A stretch of 64,000 nucleotides of DNA from CAYJIX01 sp964370375. GTDB lineage: Bacteria > Desulfobacterota > Desulfovibrionia > Desulfovibrionales > Desulfovibrionaceae. Numbering within the stretch: the stretch's first letter is position 1; every line of letters starts with the position of its first letter. Location: NCBI GenBank assembly GCA_964370375.1, contig CAYJIX010000008.1:1-64000 (forward strand). The letters run 5' to 3'. The position numbers and the translations under genes are program-made. The notes under the pieces are model-generated. The model worked only from the letters and a program-made list of their open reading frames with translations. It ran no database searches and was not told where the DNA came from. Below are positions 55,411-64,000 of the stretch, in pieces.

Positions 55411-58400
55411 TTAAGGCAAAAGGATCTTTCCCGGCAGGGATAGGATATCACCAATAACATTTCCCAAACTTTTCAACGTTCCCCCCACAAGTTGCAGCAC
55501 ATTGACACTGCTTTGCGGATCGCTAAGGCTTCCGTAGAAGTGGATAGGAATATCAGGTATCCCCGGGAGCGACGCTGTGATTTGATAATCCAAGGTTTCG
55601 TTGTTCAGGTTTATTTGGCCCTTTCCTTGCGCCGAAAGGACATTGCCGTCAATGCGCATGTTGTCATTGTACAAAATACCTGCTGTGAGCACTCCAGAAC
55701 CTGAAAAGGTTTCAAACGTTCGCCGAGCGTCGCGATTTTTTTGACTTTTTGTTTCTACAAAATAGCCATTTTGCGCATGCCACCGCCATTGGCCGTTGAA
55801 CGCTGCCGGTATATGGTCCAAGGTATGCACAAGCCCCTTGGCTGTAAAATTGCCTTCCGCTTTGCCGGACAGTATCATGGAAAGGTCAAGTATAGTGCTT
55901 AATTGATGTAAATCAACGTTTTTGCTGCTATAATAAAGACTTACAAGCCCGCCTTTGGGCATGGCTTCTATACGTGCGGAAGCCTCTGCAGAACCTCCTG
56001 CAAGGTGCGCCTTGATGGGGGCTAATGAGCCAACCCCTTGATGTACCGTGATGGGAGCGGTTATTTTTTCATACGGAATTCCAAGTACGGTAAAGCTGTC
56101 TATGGCAAGAAGCCCTTTGATATTGAGGTCTTTTAGCCAGTCAACGTCAAGCTCCTTCGCTTTTTTTGCATCGGAACTTCCCTTTGCCATATAATGTGAC
56201 AGGTTGATCGCGCCAAGGCGTGTATTGACAGTCCATTGTGGCTGATTGTCTTGCAAAAGTTTATTGCGAAGCGCAGACAGGGTAAAGTTTGTGTTATCCA
56301 CTTGCCCCGAGAGAGGGCCAATTTCTACCTTTTCTTCGCTCCACCTAAAAGGCCCTTGCACGGAAGCACTAGATAGGGCTTTTGGGGGCAAGCTTGACAG
56401 GTTAAAGCCATAACGCGTTAAAAAAGGGCGCAGTTCCGGCAAAAAAAGCTTGCCGTTGCCGCTCCATTGTGGACTTGTATCCAAATGGTTTCCTTTGATA
56501 GAAAAGGTGGCCGGGCCGCCCAGTACGGTTCCCACAAAATGGTCAATGGCAACAAGACCTTCAGGAAGATGCATTGTTACGTCATGATTGCCTGTAATGT
56601 GTGAACCAAAAATCGTAAGATCTGTTTGTGTAGGCAGACTATCCGTATTTACAGGGATCCATGTCGTTGTAGAAAAGTCTAAGGGGCCATTGGCAATGGA
56701 TTCCCCTTGTATTTGAGGGGCTGTTAGGGCAAGACGCCATCTGCCGTCATAGGTATGAGTTGGGCCGAGTTTGGCATCTGCTTTTAAGGGGAGCCCCTGG
56801 CCTGCAAAAGACAGTGTAAGCAGTGAAAAAGGGAAGTTTTTGTAAGGGGTTTCGTTTTTTGGCAAGGTTGTGGTGTTTTCTTCTGTAGGAAAGCGTAAAA
56901 ACCCTTGATGAATCTGAGCCTCGATACTGCCTTTAAGGTTTGCCATGACGCTATCCATACTGTCTATAGCTGTGCTTAGGTCAGCCCTGGCTGTGAGCAT
57001 GCCTCCAACGTTTTGTTGCCCGGTTGCCAAGGTCATGGGCTTTTCTAAATCTATATTTTGCAGATCAAGGGTTATATCTAACGAGTCCGCTATACCCAGC
57101 ACGGCATTAGCCTTGCCTTCATAAAGAGAGGCTTTCACTTGAAGTTGCACGCCGCTTTCTTGCGGTTGTATTCCTACCGATAGATTTTGAATATCAACCT
57201 TGCCAAGGTGGGCTTTGTTTGCTCCAAGGGCAATGTTAAAACCTACGGAGGTGTCATTGCTGTCATCCTCTGCACTTACAAGGGCAGGTGCTGTAAAAAG
57301 AGGAGGTTCGGGATCTGCGCCTAAAACCCCGGGAAAAAGCTTGTTTAGGTCTGCATCAGGCGTGGTAAGATTTAGCGATATAATAGGATCAGACCAAGAC
57401 GCAACACCACCTGTGCCCGTGAATTGCATGCCTTGTGAAAAGGCTTTCAATGCAGGCACTTCAAGCCTTTTAGCGTTGGCTTTAAAGCTTAATTCCCCTG
57501 TAATATCATTCAAGAAATGCTGTAAGCTTGAGGGAAGGTTGCGAGCAAAGTCAAACCAGCGTGTCAAACTCAACCGCACGGATTGCATGGATCCTTCAAT
57601 GTCGGGAAAGGCGGTTTCCTCCTTGAAGGTAAGTTTTGCATCTACAGTGGCTTTATCTTGTTCCATTTGCACGTGCCCTTTTACAAAATGGGCGGTGCTG
57701 CCTGCAAAGGTAAAGGGCAGGGAAAGATCAACAGGCACAGTTTGCCCTGCTAAAGGCAGGGGCCCTTGAAGCAGCAATTTGCCTTCAAGCTGGGGCCATT
57801 GACCTAAAACAGGCTTTGCTAAGGAAGAGGCTATAGAAAAGACAAGCGGCGACATAGTGTCAGGAAACGTTAGATGACTATCAGCTTGTAATTGCCCTGT
57901 AAAAAAGTGCTGCTCCTTTTGTTTGATGGTCTGTGTTGCAAAATGTAAGTCTTCAATAGTACAATGAAAATTTTCAAGCTGCATGCCATGCAACGCATGT
58001 GTTGGCAAAAGATTGGCCTGCATGCTATCTATAGTAAGCGTAATGTGTCCAGCCAATACGCTAGGTAAACGTAGGTCAGCGTTTATTTGATCCAATTGCC
58101 ACAGTGGCTGAGCATTTTGTTCTGCCGTGTCAGAAAAAATGTGGAAGCTGCCGTTGTGAACCATAACAGATATACCGCGCAGGTCATCATGTTGCAGGGA
58201 TGCTAAGCCTGCTTGCAGAACTTCTTGCCAATCGTTTTGTTCGTTAAGGGGTGTTTTTTTGGCTGCGCTGGTAGATGGCTGTACGAAAACGACATTTGGC
58301 TCATGCAGTTCAATACGGCCCGGCACAAGGCGTCCTGTGAGCAAGCGTTTCCACGAAATGCCAATTTCTATACTTGTGGCGTAGAGGCGTATTCCTGTTT

Positions 58401-58632
58401 TTGATTGCAAGTCTACATTGTCAAAGCTTACCCCAAGCGAAGGCCAAAACGAAGGCGAAAGGGCACTTGTTGAAAAGGTAATGCCGTGTTGTTCAAACCC
58501 TGCATGTTCACTAACAAGGCCAACGATGCGTTGGTGGTTATTGGCGATGACATAGGCCCCTACGCCAAGGGCAAGCACTATCCCCCATACAAACAAAATC
58601 AGGATAGCCAAGGAGGTGCGCATCTGTTTCAT
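55411..58632 (-). CDS. AsmA-family envelope protein
   Basis: A 1073-residue protein with one N-terminal membrane segment (about 8-28) and a very long repetitive beta-rich periplasmic part. The C-terminal ~250 residues look like the AsmA-like core (VDLHQLSTILDLSMILSGKAEGNFTAKG, LNNETLDYQITASLPGIPDI). AsmA-type proteins are thought to move phospholipid to the outer membrane or assist its assembly. The start ATG overlaps the stop of the helicase-nuclease gene by four bases (ATGA), so it is coupled to it. It converges with the GIY-YIG gene. Confidence 0.85.
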   Translation of the reverse strand: MKQMRTSLAILILFVWGIVLALGVGAYVIANNHQRIVGLVSEHAGFEQHGITFSTSALSPSFWPSLGVSFDNVDLQSKTGIRLYATSIEIGISWKRLLTGRLVPGRIELHEPNVVFVQPSTSAAKKTPLNEQNDWQEVLQAGLASLQHDDLRGISVMVHNGSFHIFSDTAEQNAQPLWQLDQINADLRLPSVLAGHITLTIDSMQANLLPTHALHGMQLENFHCTIEDLHFATQTIKQKEQHFFTGQLQADSHLTFPDTMSPLVFSIASSLAKPVLGQWPQLEGKLLLQGPLPLAGQTVPVDLSLPFTFAGSTAHFVKGHVQMEQDKATVDAKLTFKEETAFPDIEGSMQSVRLSLTRWFDFARNLPSSLQHFLNDITGELSFKANAKRLEVPALKAFSQGMQFTGTGGVASWSDPIISLNLTTPDADLNKLFPGVLGADPEPPLFTAPALVSAEDDSNDTSVGFNIALGANKAHLGKVDIQNLSVGIQPQESGVQLQVKASLYEGKANAVLGIADSLDITLDLQNIDLEKPMTLATGQQNVGGMLTARADLSTAIDSMDSVMANLKGSIEAQIHQGFLRFPTEENTTTLPKNETPYKNFPFSLLTLSFAGQGLPLKADAKLGPTHTYDGRWRLALTAPQIQGESIANGPLDFSTTTWIPVNTDSLPTQTDLTIFGSHITGNHDVTMHLPEGLVAIDHFVGTVLGGPATFSIKGNHLDTSPQWSGNGKLFLPELRPFLTRYGFNLSSLPPKALSSASVQGPFRWSEEKVEIGPLSGQVDNTNFTLSALRNKLLQDNQPQWTVNTRLGAINLSHYMAKGSSDAKKAKELDVDWLKDLNIKGLLAIDSFTVLGIPYEKITAPITVHQGVGSLAPIKAHLAGGSAEASARIEAMPKGGLVSLYYSSKNVDLHQLSTILDLSMILSGKAEGNFTAKGLVHTLDHIPAAFNGQWRWHAQNGYFVETKSQKNRDARRTFETFSGSGVLTAGILYNDNMRIDGNVLSAQGKGQINLNNETLDYQITASLPGIPDIPIHFYGSLSDPQSSVNVLQLVGGTLKSLGNVIGDILSLPGKILLP

Positions 58633-61600
58633 AAGCGTATATCCAAAGGCTCTAGCCGTTGTTCATCAATGTAAATCAGCACGGCAAGAACAGGTAAGGG
58701 TTGAGCTTTTTGCAAAAGCTTTGCGTAGGTTTCAAGTTGAGATTGATGTTTTGGATGGGCTGAACCCGTTTTAAATTCAAGCACTACAATGGAATGAGGC
58801 AGCTTTACCACACGGTCGGCGCGCACAAGATTTCCTTGCGAATCAATCAAGGTTTGCTCAGGGACTCCGTATTGTATCCATAAAGGGGCTTCAGGCAGGC
58901 CGGCATACCACGCAAGATTGGCCGTTACATCCTCTGTAACCATTTCAGGGGCGTGCAGCAGTATGGGGAATGTTTGCAAGGCTTGCAAAATGGCCTGCTC
59001 GGCGTCTTTTTGGGGGTTGCCTGTGTAGCGTAAGGCTTCAAGGCAATGGTGAACAAAGGAACCGCGGCGTTTGGGGCTTGCATGCAAGCGTTCTAACGGT
59101 GCTCGATGGATACGAAGTTTTGGCAGCCATGCCATGGGGGAAAAGGCGGCAGGCTTTGCGTCGTTTTTGGCTGGCATGGCATTGATTGGGCCGTCCAAAA
59201 TACGAGTGTCTGTAAAGGCAGAAAGCTGTTTTTGCGTATCTTTTTTTATTGGTGTGCCGTGTTGGAACCTGTTGTTGGTAAACTCTTCCTCAGACAAAAG
59301 CCTTTCTAGGGCCGAGGCCATGGCCATAGATTTTGGAGTTTTGGTGATGAACGCGTAAAGTTCATCCTCCGGCCGTGTCCATGCGACGTATAAAAGGTGT
59401 AGAGCTTCGCAGGCTTGTTGAACCCATTGGCCGTGAGCTTCTTCGGTGGATCCTGCTGTGGCTAATAGCAAAGACTCTTCAAATTCTATCACTTGTGGTG
59501 TGCTGTTGGCACGGATTCTTGCAGAATGCCAAGGCACAATGACTACGGGAAATTGCAGGCCTTTTGATTTGTGTATGGTTAAAATGCGGACAGCATCTAG
59601 GGCTTCGGGCATGGGGGCTTTTTCAGTAAGGCCACGTTGTTTTATGTGACGTACAAAGGATGCAATCGTTCCCATGTCATGCTGTTCGGCTTGGTGCAAG
59701 ACTTCCAAAAAACGTTGCAAAAAAACATGGTCATGAGCAAATCGCGCTTCTGCGTGGCTGAGCCTAAGCATTTCATGGACCACAGCATACGGGGTGAGCA
59801 GCGCTGTATTGTGCAGGAGGGGCAGTAAAAAGGAGCTCCACAGGCTGGGAAAATGTTGCTGGACAAGTTCATACAAACATTCCGTGCGCTTTGCAGGGAG
59901 CGATGCCAGCCAATCCTGTAGGGCCTGCTGATCCTGACCCACCAAAGGCGCAAACAAGTCGGACATGAGCACAGTCCAAAGCGCGATGTCGTCTTCAGGA
60001 GAATCCATAAAGGTTAGAAGGGCCAGAAGCTGTTGAATAATGGGGTGTTCGCCAAGCAAAAAGCTGTTTTCCGTCACAACAGGGATGCCTTGCTCCATGA
60101 TCCAAGAAGCGGCAAGGCTGGCCTGATTATTGGAGCGAACCAAGATAGCGATATCGCCCCATGGTCGATGAGGCGCAAGCTCTTGAAGAAGATCAAGAAG
60201 GTGACTGCAAACGTTATCGTTCAAATCGTCTGTGTTTGCTCCCTCCACATGTACAAAACGAACGCATCCTCCCTTTGCATGGCCTACGGTTTGGGCGCAA
60301 GCATGGAAGGTTTGTTGCACTTCTTTTGCGGTGTGTTCCAGTAAATTTTGCGGAATATCCTTTGGCAGCAATGCTTGCAGAACATCCTGTGCCACGTTTT
60401 TGTCTGCCAATTTAGAAAAAATTTTATTGTTATGGCGGACAACTTCACTGCGGCTACGCCAATTGGTGGGGAGCGTGTCTTGAATGGGCTTTGGCGCCAT
60501 TGATAACAAGGCCGTGTCTTGCAAAACTGCATCAAAAAGTGCGGCATTGCCGCCTCTCCATCCATAAATGGCCTGCTTTATATCCCCTACCCATGTAAGC
60601 GAGCCGCCGCAAGACAAGGCTTCGTGGGCAAGAGGTTGCAAAACATCCCATTGGGGTTGGCTGGTATCTTGAAATTCATCGATAAGAATGTGGGTGATGT
60701 TTGTTCCCATGCGGCAAAAGGCTTGGGATACGCCTTTATGCGCTGTTAGCAGTTCGTGTGCCATGGGGTAAAGCAAGTCAGCAGGGATGCGTCCTTCTGA
60801 TCGAAAATATGCAGGAAGGCTTAAAGCCATAACCTGTGCCAGCTTAAAAAAAGGCATGATTTTTAGTGCAGATTGTAGCAACGGTTTATACCGATAAAGG
60901 TTTTGCGCGGCAGTGCAAAGAGCAACGTAACGTTGTTCAGCGTCACTAGAGGCTGGGGGCGATGTCTTATTTAAACAAGCTGCCAGATTTTCTTTGGTCA
61001 AGTAAACAGACTTGGGGGCTGCATCAAAGGTGGTAATGGCGCGACATTTATCCACCAGCTTGATAACATTTGCATGAACTTTGAGGTTTTCAGCTGTAAA
61101 GGTTTCGCAAAGCTTTATGGCCGCATTTTGTAGTGTGCGCACTAACGTTTCAAGGTGTTTGTTGATTTGTTCAGCATCGGCAAGGTTTGCATGTTGCTGT
61201 TCAGAAAGAGAAAAAAGAATGGGGACGGTTTCAAGAATCGTGTTTCGGATAGCCGTACCGCTCATAAAGCCGCGAAACGTTCTGTTGTAATGAAGCTGTT
61301 GTTTGCAGGCTTGTTCTAAAAGAGCTGCAAAGCCAGCATGCTTGCGCGAATCTTCAAGCAAGGTGTCAAGGAGTGGTGTTAAGGCGTCTTTGCTCACAAA
61401 TTCAGGTGTAAAATCAGGGGGAAGATGCAGATCAAGGGCGCTCATGCGTACAAGCTGATGCACAAGACTGTCAATGGTTCGCACATTAAGCTGCCCAAAT
61501 CGTTGCAGTATTATTTGAACCCAGTATTGGGCTTGTTTTTGTGTCCATGGCGTATTGCCTAAAAGCAAAGGATCGTCTGAGCAAAGCTGCCCTAACGCAG

Positions 61601-61874
61601 CTTTTTTTAAACGCAAAATGATGCGTTCTTGCATTTCTGAGGCAGCACGATTGGTAAAGGTCACAGCCAAAATCTCTGACCAAGCATGGCTGTTTTTTCC
61701 TGTGATAAAGCAACCGGCAGAAGGGCGGTTTGTGGCTGTACTCAAACACTCAAGAAAGGACGTGGTCAGGGTGTAGGTTTTACCGGAACCTGCTGAAGCT
61801 CGAATTTGGCGCAGGGCTGTAGGAGAATGTCCTGACGCTGTGGCGCCCGTCATGGTGTGGTCAGAATGTTTCAT
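58629..61874 (-). CDS. AddA/RecB-like helicase-nuclease
   Basis: A 1081-residue UvrD-superfamily protein: Walker A ASAGSGKT at 26-33, ILIDEFQDTSQPQWD, GDIKQAIYGWRGG, ILTIHKSKGLQFPVV and LHLLYVAWTRPEDE. The C-terminus has a RecB-type nuclease (RADRVVKLPHSIVVLEFKTG with D and E-F-K). It resembles the AddA subunit of AddAB, which processes double-strand breaks, but no AddB gene is adjacent. The ATG at 61874 overlaps the PFK stop (ATGA) and has GGAGTC upstream; an in-frame start at 61946 is rejected. AsmA follows with a four-base overlap. Confidence 0.85.
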   Translation of the reverse strand: MKHSDHTMTGATASGHSPTALRQIRASAGSGKTYTLTTSFLECLSTATNRPSAGCFITGKNSHAWSEILAVTFTNRAASEMQERIILRLKKAALGQLCSDDPLLLGNTPWTQKQAQYWVQIILQRFGQLNVRTIDSLVHQLVRMSALDLHLPPDFTPEFVSKDALTPLLDTLLEDSRKHAGFAALLEQACKQQLHYNRTFRGFMSGTAIRNTILETVPILFSLSEQQHANLADAEQINKHLETLVRTLQNAAIKLCETFTAENLKVHANVIKLVDKCRAITTFDAAPKSVYLTKENLAACLNKTSPPASSDAEQRYVALCTAAQNLYRYKPLLQSALKIMPFFKLAQVMALSLPAYFRSEGRIPADLLYPMAHELLTAHKGVSQAFCRMGTNITHILIDEFQDTSQPQWDVLQPLAHEALSCGGSLTWVGDIKQAIYGWRGGNAALFDAVLQDTALLSMAPKPIQDTLPTNWRSRSEVVRHNNKIFSKLADKNVAQDVLQALLPKDIPQNLLEHTAKEVQQTFHACAQTVGHAKGGCVRFVHVEGANTDDLNDNVCSHLLDLLQELAPHRPWGDIAILVRSNNQASLAASWIMEQGIPVVTENSFLLGEHPIIQQLLALLTFMDSPEDDIALWTVLMSDLFAPLVGQDQQALQDWLASLPAKRTECLYELVQQHFPSLWSSFLLPLLHNTALLTPYAVVHEMLRLSHAEARFAHDHVFLQRFLEVLHQAEQHDMGTIASFVRHIKQRGLTEKAPMPEALDAVRILTIHKSKGLQFPVVIVPWHSARIRANSTPQVIEFEESLLLATAGSTEEAHGQWVQQACEALHLLYVAWTRPEDELYAFITKTPKSMAMASALERLLSEEEFTNNRFQHGTPIKKDTQKQLSAFTDTRILDGPINAMPAKNDAKPAAFSPMAWLPKLRIHRAPLERLHASPKRRGSFVHHCLEALRYTGNPQKDAEQAILQALQTFPILLHAPEMVTEDVTANLAWYAGLPEAPLWIQYGVPEQTLIDSQGNLVRADRVVKLPHSIVVLEFKTGSAHPKHQSQLETYAKLLQKAQPLPVLAVLIYIDEQRLEPLDIRL

Positions 61875-63199
61875 GAAGACTCCAAAACCTGCCTTTGCAT
61901 GCCCACAAGGTGGCCTTGTCCGGTGGATTCCAGCACGGCGCGCCAAAGTACGGAGCCGATATTCATGCTGCGGCGTTTGCTTGTAACTAAAGATAGAGGA
62001 AGGTGCACATACCTATCCATGATTTTAGCTACAACCATATTTGTTCGTCCTGCCATGGCAGCATGCACAGCGTGCTGACCAAGAAAACCACAATAAATCC
62101 GATCGTTGGCGTTGGCGGGCACGGAACGGATAAGATAACTTGGATCAATGTATTTAAACGAATACGTCATATCCTGTTCATCCAAATACGAAGAGATAGC
62201 ATGTTTGAGCCAAGGGCCAATGTCATTCAAAATACGGTTGCCGGAAATGTCATGCTCAGAATTGCGATCCATAAGGTGCTGTCCTGCACCTTCGGCAGCC
62301 ACAATGACGGCATGGGAACGGCACTTTAACCGCTCAGCAAGGGCAGGTAAAAAACCACCTGCTCCATACAGTTCAAAAGGGGCTTCAGGTACCAGTACGA
62401 AGTTTGCTTCGCGAAACGCCAAGGACGCTTGGGCAGCAATAAAGCCTGATTCGCGGCCCATAAGTTTGACAAGGCCAATGCCGTTGACCGTGCCGCGCGC
62501 CTCCACATGGGCACAGCGGATCGCTTCTGAAGCCTTGTCAACCGCAGTGTCAAAACCAAAGGATTGGGGTACAAAGTTGATGTCGTTATCAATGGTTTTG
62601 GGAATACCGATGACGGATATGAGCCCTTTACGTTTTTCTATTTCCTGCACAATGGCTGTGGCTGCCTTCATGGATCCGTCACCGCCAATGACAAAGAGAA
62701 TTTTTATACCAAGTGTTTCTAATGTGTCCACAATGGCTTCAGCCGATTGCGGGCCACGAGATGAGCCCAGCATGGTGCCGCCAAATTGGTGAATATGCGC
62801 GACGCTTTCCGGAGTAAGGTCGATAAGGCTGTGCTCATACGAAGGAATAAAACCTTCAAGCCCGTAGCGAATACCAAGGATTGAAGGAATGGAATACGCG
62901 TGGTGCGCCTCAAGGACAATGGCGCGAATAACATCGTTAAGCCCCGGGCATAATCCCCCACAGGTGACAATGGCACAGCGCGTTGCTGCTGGATCAAAGT
63001 ACAGCTTGGGGCGCGGCCCTGCTGTTTCAAATCGAATGGTTCGAGAGTCTGTAATCTCTTCGCTATACTCACTGTCAACGCATAAGCATGTATGGGCATC
63101 GTCAGGTATGCTGCCCACATGTATGGGAGAAGGTGTGTGGGGGGAGCCTAAACAATCAATGTGGAAGGCGTCGGTGTGCGCGGCAAAAGCAAGAGACAT
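61871..63199 (-). CDS. pfkA: ATP-dependent 6-phosphofructokinase (plant/clade-X-like)
   Basis: A 442-residue PFK, longer than the 320-residue E. coli enzyme because of a ~75-residue N-terminal extension. VTCGGLCPGLNDVIR begins the fold, GGDGSMKAA is the nucleotide site, PKTIDNDINF carries the catalytic aspartate, and MGRESGFIA is the substrate loop. Glycine in GGDGS with lysine in PKTIDND is the combination found in plant- and trypanosome-type ATP enzymes, so ATP and not PPi is the likely donor. GGAGG precedes the ATG. The next gene overlaps its stop by four bases. Confidence 0.9.
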   Translation of the reverse strand: MSLAFAAHTDAFHIDCLGSPHTPSPIHVGSIPDDAHTCLCVDSEYSEEITDSRTIRFETAGPRPKLYFDPAATRCAIVTCGGLCPGLNDVIRAIVLEAHHAYSIPSILGIRYGLEGFIPSYEHSLIDLTPESVAHIHQFGGTMLGSSRGPQSAEAIVDTLETLGIKILFVIGGDGSMKAATAIVQEIEKRKGLISVIGIPKTIDNDINFVPQSFGFDTAVDKASEAIRCAHVEARGTVNGIGLVKLMGRESGFIAAQASLAFREANFVLVPEAPFELYGAGGFLPALAERLKCRSHAVIVAAEGAGQHLMDRNSEHDISGNRILNDIGPWLKHAISSYLDEQDMTYSFKYIDPSYLIRSVPANANDRIYCGFLGQHAVHAAMAGRTNMVVAKIMDRYVHLPLSLVTSKRRSMNIGSVLWRAVLESTGQGHLVGMQRQVLESS

Positions 63200-63550
63200 G
63201 GCGACCTCCGGTGCGCTGGTTAGCTTGGCAGTCTGTTAAAAATGCCCAATCTGCATAGTCAGATTCCTTTTTTTCGTGGCATGGACAAAAAGTCCACCTC
63301 TACTCTTACTTTGCGCAATTGCTCGTTCCTCACAATCGCAAACGGCTTTGCTGCCTTTAGGGTAGGTATACTTCCTCAAAAAACACTTCTTCTAACATCG
63401 GTTTCTTTTTTGAACAGCCTGTTAGAAAACCGTATGGTAAGTTTTTTAGCAAAGCTTTTTTGAAAAGGACTTTTCCAATAATCTGTTAGCGCTTGGCATA
63501 CATATACACTAGCACAGCATACAGAGAGGTCAAGTTGAGTCAAGTCGTGG
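63200..63550. other. intergenic region upstream of pfkA
   Basis: A 351-base AT-rich gap between the pfkA start and the methyltransferase stop, both leftward. On the minus strand a TTGACC (about 63529-63534) may be a -35 for pfkA, but no well-spaced -10 is convincing. A short GGAAAAG-type hairpin lies near 63455-63475. I see no gene. Confidence 0.35.
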
Positions 63551-64000
63551 TTATTTGATGCCTTGTGCAATAAAGCACGCCATAAGGATGGCCCCGGCTT
63601 GTGCTACGTTGAGGGAATCAAAATCGCGAGCCATGGGAATATGCACAAGTTCATGACACCGCTTCGCCACCTGTTGACGCAGGCCATTTTCTTCATTGCC
63701 AAGGACAAGGACCGCAGGTGTCCGCAAAGGCATCGTAAAGGCATTTTTGCTTTCAGGGCCAAAGGCGGCGCCGTAGATAGTCCAGCCGGCATCGTTTGCG
63801 GCATCAAGGGCACGTGAAAGGTTGGTGACCTGCGCCACAGGCAAGCGTTCCAAGGCTCCGGCAGCAGCGCGCCTGGCCCCTGATCCAAGGTAAGCACTGT
63901 TGTGACGGGGCATCACAAGCCCTGCGCCCCCAAGTGCGTACAAAGTACGAGCAAACGTGCCTACATTGCCTGGGTCTTGCACTTGGTCAAGGGCCACAAT
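63551..64000 (-). CDS. TrmH/SpoU-family RNA methyltransferase (5' end outside window)
   Basis: The C-terminal 149 residues of a SPOUT methyltransferase. LDQVQDPGNVGTFART is motif 1, LVLGNEENGLRQQV motif 2, and DSLNVAQAGAILM motif 3, the knot that binds S-adenosylmethionine. It 2'-O-methylates ribose in tRNA or rRNA. The true start is past the right edge, so length and N-terminal domain are unknown. Confidence 0.88.
   Translation of the reverse strand: MVALDQVQDPGNVGTFARTLYALGGAGLVMPRHNSAYLGSGARRAAAGALERLPVAQVTNLSRALDAANDAGWTIYGAAFGPESKNAFTMPLRTPAVLVLGNEENGLRQQVAKRCHELVHIPMARDFDSLNVAQAGAILMACFIAQGIK

Noticed and set aside
62148..62792. 214-codon plus-strand frame inside pfkA
   Set aside because: Antisense to conserved PFK motifs, with no recognisable domain.
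1..64000. tRNA, rRNA, CRISPR array, insertion sequence or prophage genes
   Set aside because: No T-loop-like motif, regular spacer repeat, transposase or integrase was seen anywhere in the window.

Overview
This window looks like chromosome from a member of the Desulfovibrionaceae/Desulfovibrionales, possibly host-associated. The evidence is an AhbA/AhbB-type siroheme decarboxylase subunit just upstream of hemL (the sulfate-reducer heme route), TRAP and RND transport operons, hypA-hypB for hydrogenase maturation, an Hpt/FapA pair, and moderate GC. No tRNA, rRNA, insertion sequence, prophage gene or CRISPR array was recognised. Genus-level assignment is inference.

Layout. Positions 1-602 hold two minus-strand exported proteins, one cut by the window edge. 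Positions 978-4928 (plus) hold the siroheme decarboxylase subunit, hemL, a double-ACT protein and a UPF0210/DUF711 protein. Positions 4950-14404 (minus) hold a compact five-gene unit, transcribed as lidless Hsp70, Hsp70-vWA fusion, J-like/TerB-like/zinc-ribbon/TPR/Fn3 scaffold, zinc-ribbon GTPase, and GAP1-family protein. This is the most unusual block and looks like a chaperone- and GTPase-centred conflict or signalling system. An AMIN-domain protein and a TPR protein follow (14807-16690, minus), then hypA-hypB (plus). Housekeeping genes run on the minus strand from 18155 to 27748: alaS, recA, metG, ricT, lepB, purE, purD.

Positions 27944-37364 (plus) carry a phenylacetate-CoA-ligase-like enzyme, a FliK-like protein with a possible sigma-54 promoter, a rare-looking EndoQ-like PHP nuclease fused to a UvrD helicase, a MATE exporter, a DnaQ-like exonuclease and nth. 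Positions 37531-45656 (minus) form a seven-gene catabolic-looking unit: M28-like hydrolase, SDR, TRAP dctP-dctQ-dctM, a second SDR and a polysaccharide-deacetylase-family enzyme. YjbQ (plus) and a tripartite RND efflux operon (minus, 46435-52284) follow.

The right end has an Hpt - FapA/DUF342 - PHP phosphoesterase - GIY-YIG operon (plus, 52749-55406), then a translationally coupled minus-strand operon of a 6-phosphofructokinase, an AddA/RecB-like helicase-nuclease and an AsmA-like protein (63199 to 55411). A TrmH/SpoU methyltransferase runs off the right edge.

Several intergenic regions contain clean inverted or direct repeats that read as operators or terminators. They lie upstream of the siroheme decarboxylase gene, recA, purD/27944, the RND operon, hpt and yjbQ, and inside the TRAP operon. 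Functional statements rest on motif recognition by eye; no database search was run.
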